Assembly: GCA_031426185.1 (NCBI GenBank)
Contig: JANPKV010000315.1
Span: forward strand, 1 to 12,767
Origin: JAJNPS01 sp031426185
GTDB lineage: Bacteria > Pseudomonadota > Alphaproteobacteria > Rhodobacterales > Rhodobacteraceae
DNA length: 12,767 nucleotides
Reading direction: 5' to 3'
Shown here piece by piece: positions 12,689-12,767 of this stretch; position 1 is the stretch's first letter, and the number at the start of each line of letters is the position of its first letter. Both the position numbers and the translations under genes were made by a program. Below the pieces are notes generated by a model. That model saw nothing but the letters and a program-made list of their open reading frames with translations. It had not been told where the DNA came from and made no database searches.

Positions 12689-12767
12689 ATCGCGCCTGTC
12701 CCGAGATAGGCCGACCGGAACACCGGGTTTTCAAACACCTCGGCAGGGGTGCCCTTGGCAATGGTGC
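12685..12767 (-). CDS. livG: ABC transporter ATP-binding protein LivG, C-terminal end (runs off right edge)
   Basis: Only the last 27 or so codons are inside the window. They read TIAKGTPAEVFENPVFRSAY and then LGTGAI before TGA at 12685-12687. The pattern GTPAEV..NP.V..AYLG is the standard C-terminus of LivG. Its stop overlaps the livF start (ATGA). The nucleotide-binding motifs lie beyond the edge, so whether the gene is intact cannot be judged here. Confidence 0.85.
   Translation of the reverse strand, partial: TIAKGTPAEVFENPVFRSAYLGTGAI

Noticed and set aside
1..12767. CRISPR arrays, tRNA or rRNA genes, riboswitches
   Set aside because: I saw no regularly spaced direct repeats, cloverleaf or rRNA-like conserved segments.

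Overview
The window reads as a GC-rich chromosomal segment of an alphaproteobacterium. A marine or soil Rhodobacterales-type genome is my best guess, from base composition, gene families and gene order only; there is no rRNA or other marker. Every intact gene is on the minus strand, so the window is best read from its right end to its left end.

Block A (about 12767 to 10051) is a branched-chain-amino-acid-type (HAAT) ABC importer. It has the 3' end of livG, then livF, livH and livM, each joined to the next by a 4-base ATGA stop/start overlap. The solute-binding protein is not in the window. Block B (about 9975 to 3826) follows 75-111 bases later in the same direction. It holds an XRE-cupin regulator, a HyuA-like ATP-grasping subunit, a HyuB-like subunit, a 91-residue zinc-ribbon protein resembling the gamma subunit of acetone carboxylases, a second XRE-cupin regulator and an isochorismatase-fold cysteine amidohydrolase. 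Overlaps and very short gaps suggest one transcription unit. My reading is an uptake-plus-catabolism locus. The importer brings in a small polar compound, HyuA/HyuB/gamma attack it in an ATP-dependent carboxylation or ring opening, and the cysteine hydrolase removes an amide or carbamoyl group. The substrate cannot be read from sequence. The pairing of a carboxylase-type gamma subunit with an amidohydrolase fits none of the textbook systems exactly (acetone carboxylase, acetophenone carboxylase, N-methylhydantoinase, 5-oxoprolinase).

Block C (about 3825 to 2875) has no intact gene. It is a rearrangement junction with a frameshifted N-terminal scrap of an IS3-family transposase (plus strand), an AT-richer stretch without recognisable content, the orphan C-terminal TOBE-type domain of a sugar/glycerol-3-phosphate (UgpC/MalK-like) ABC ATPase, several perfect short palindromes, and the upstream region of the next gene.

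Block D (2874 to 1) is a PQQ-dependent alcohol dehydrogenase module: a periplasmic quinoprotein dehydrogenase without a cytochrome domain, a XoxJ/MxaJ-like periplasmic binding protein, and the start of an ABC ATPase that runs off the left edge. The dehydrogenase has an unusual predicted metal site. It has a DLD motif of the kind linked to lanthanide use, but Gln replaces the usual Asn ligand, and a Cys-x7-Cys loop lies where methanol dehydrogenases carry the metal-binding Glu.

Blocks B and D look functionally independent and are separated by the degraded junction.
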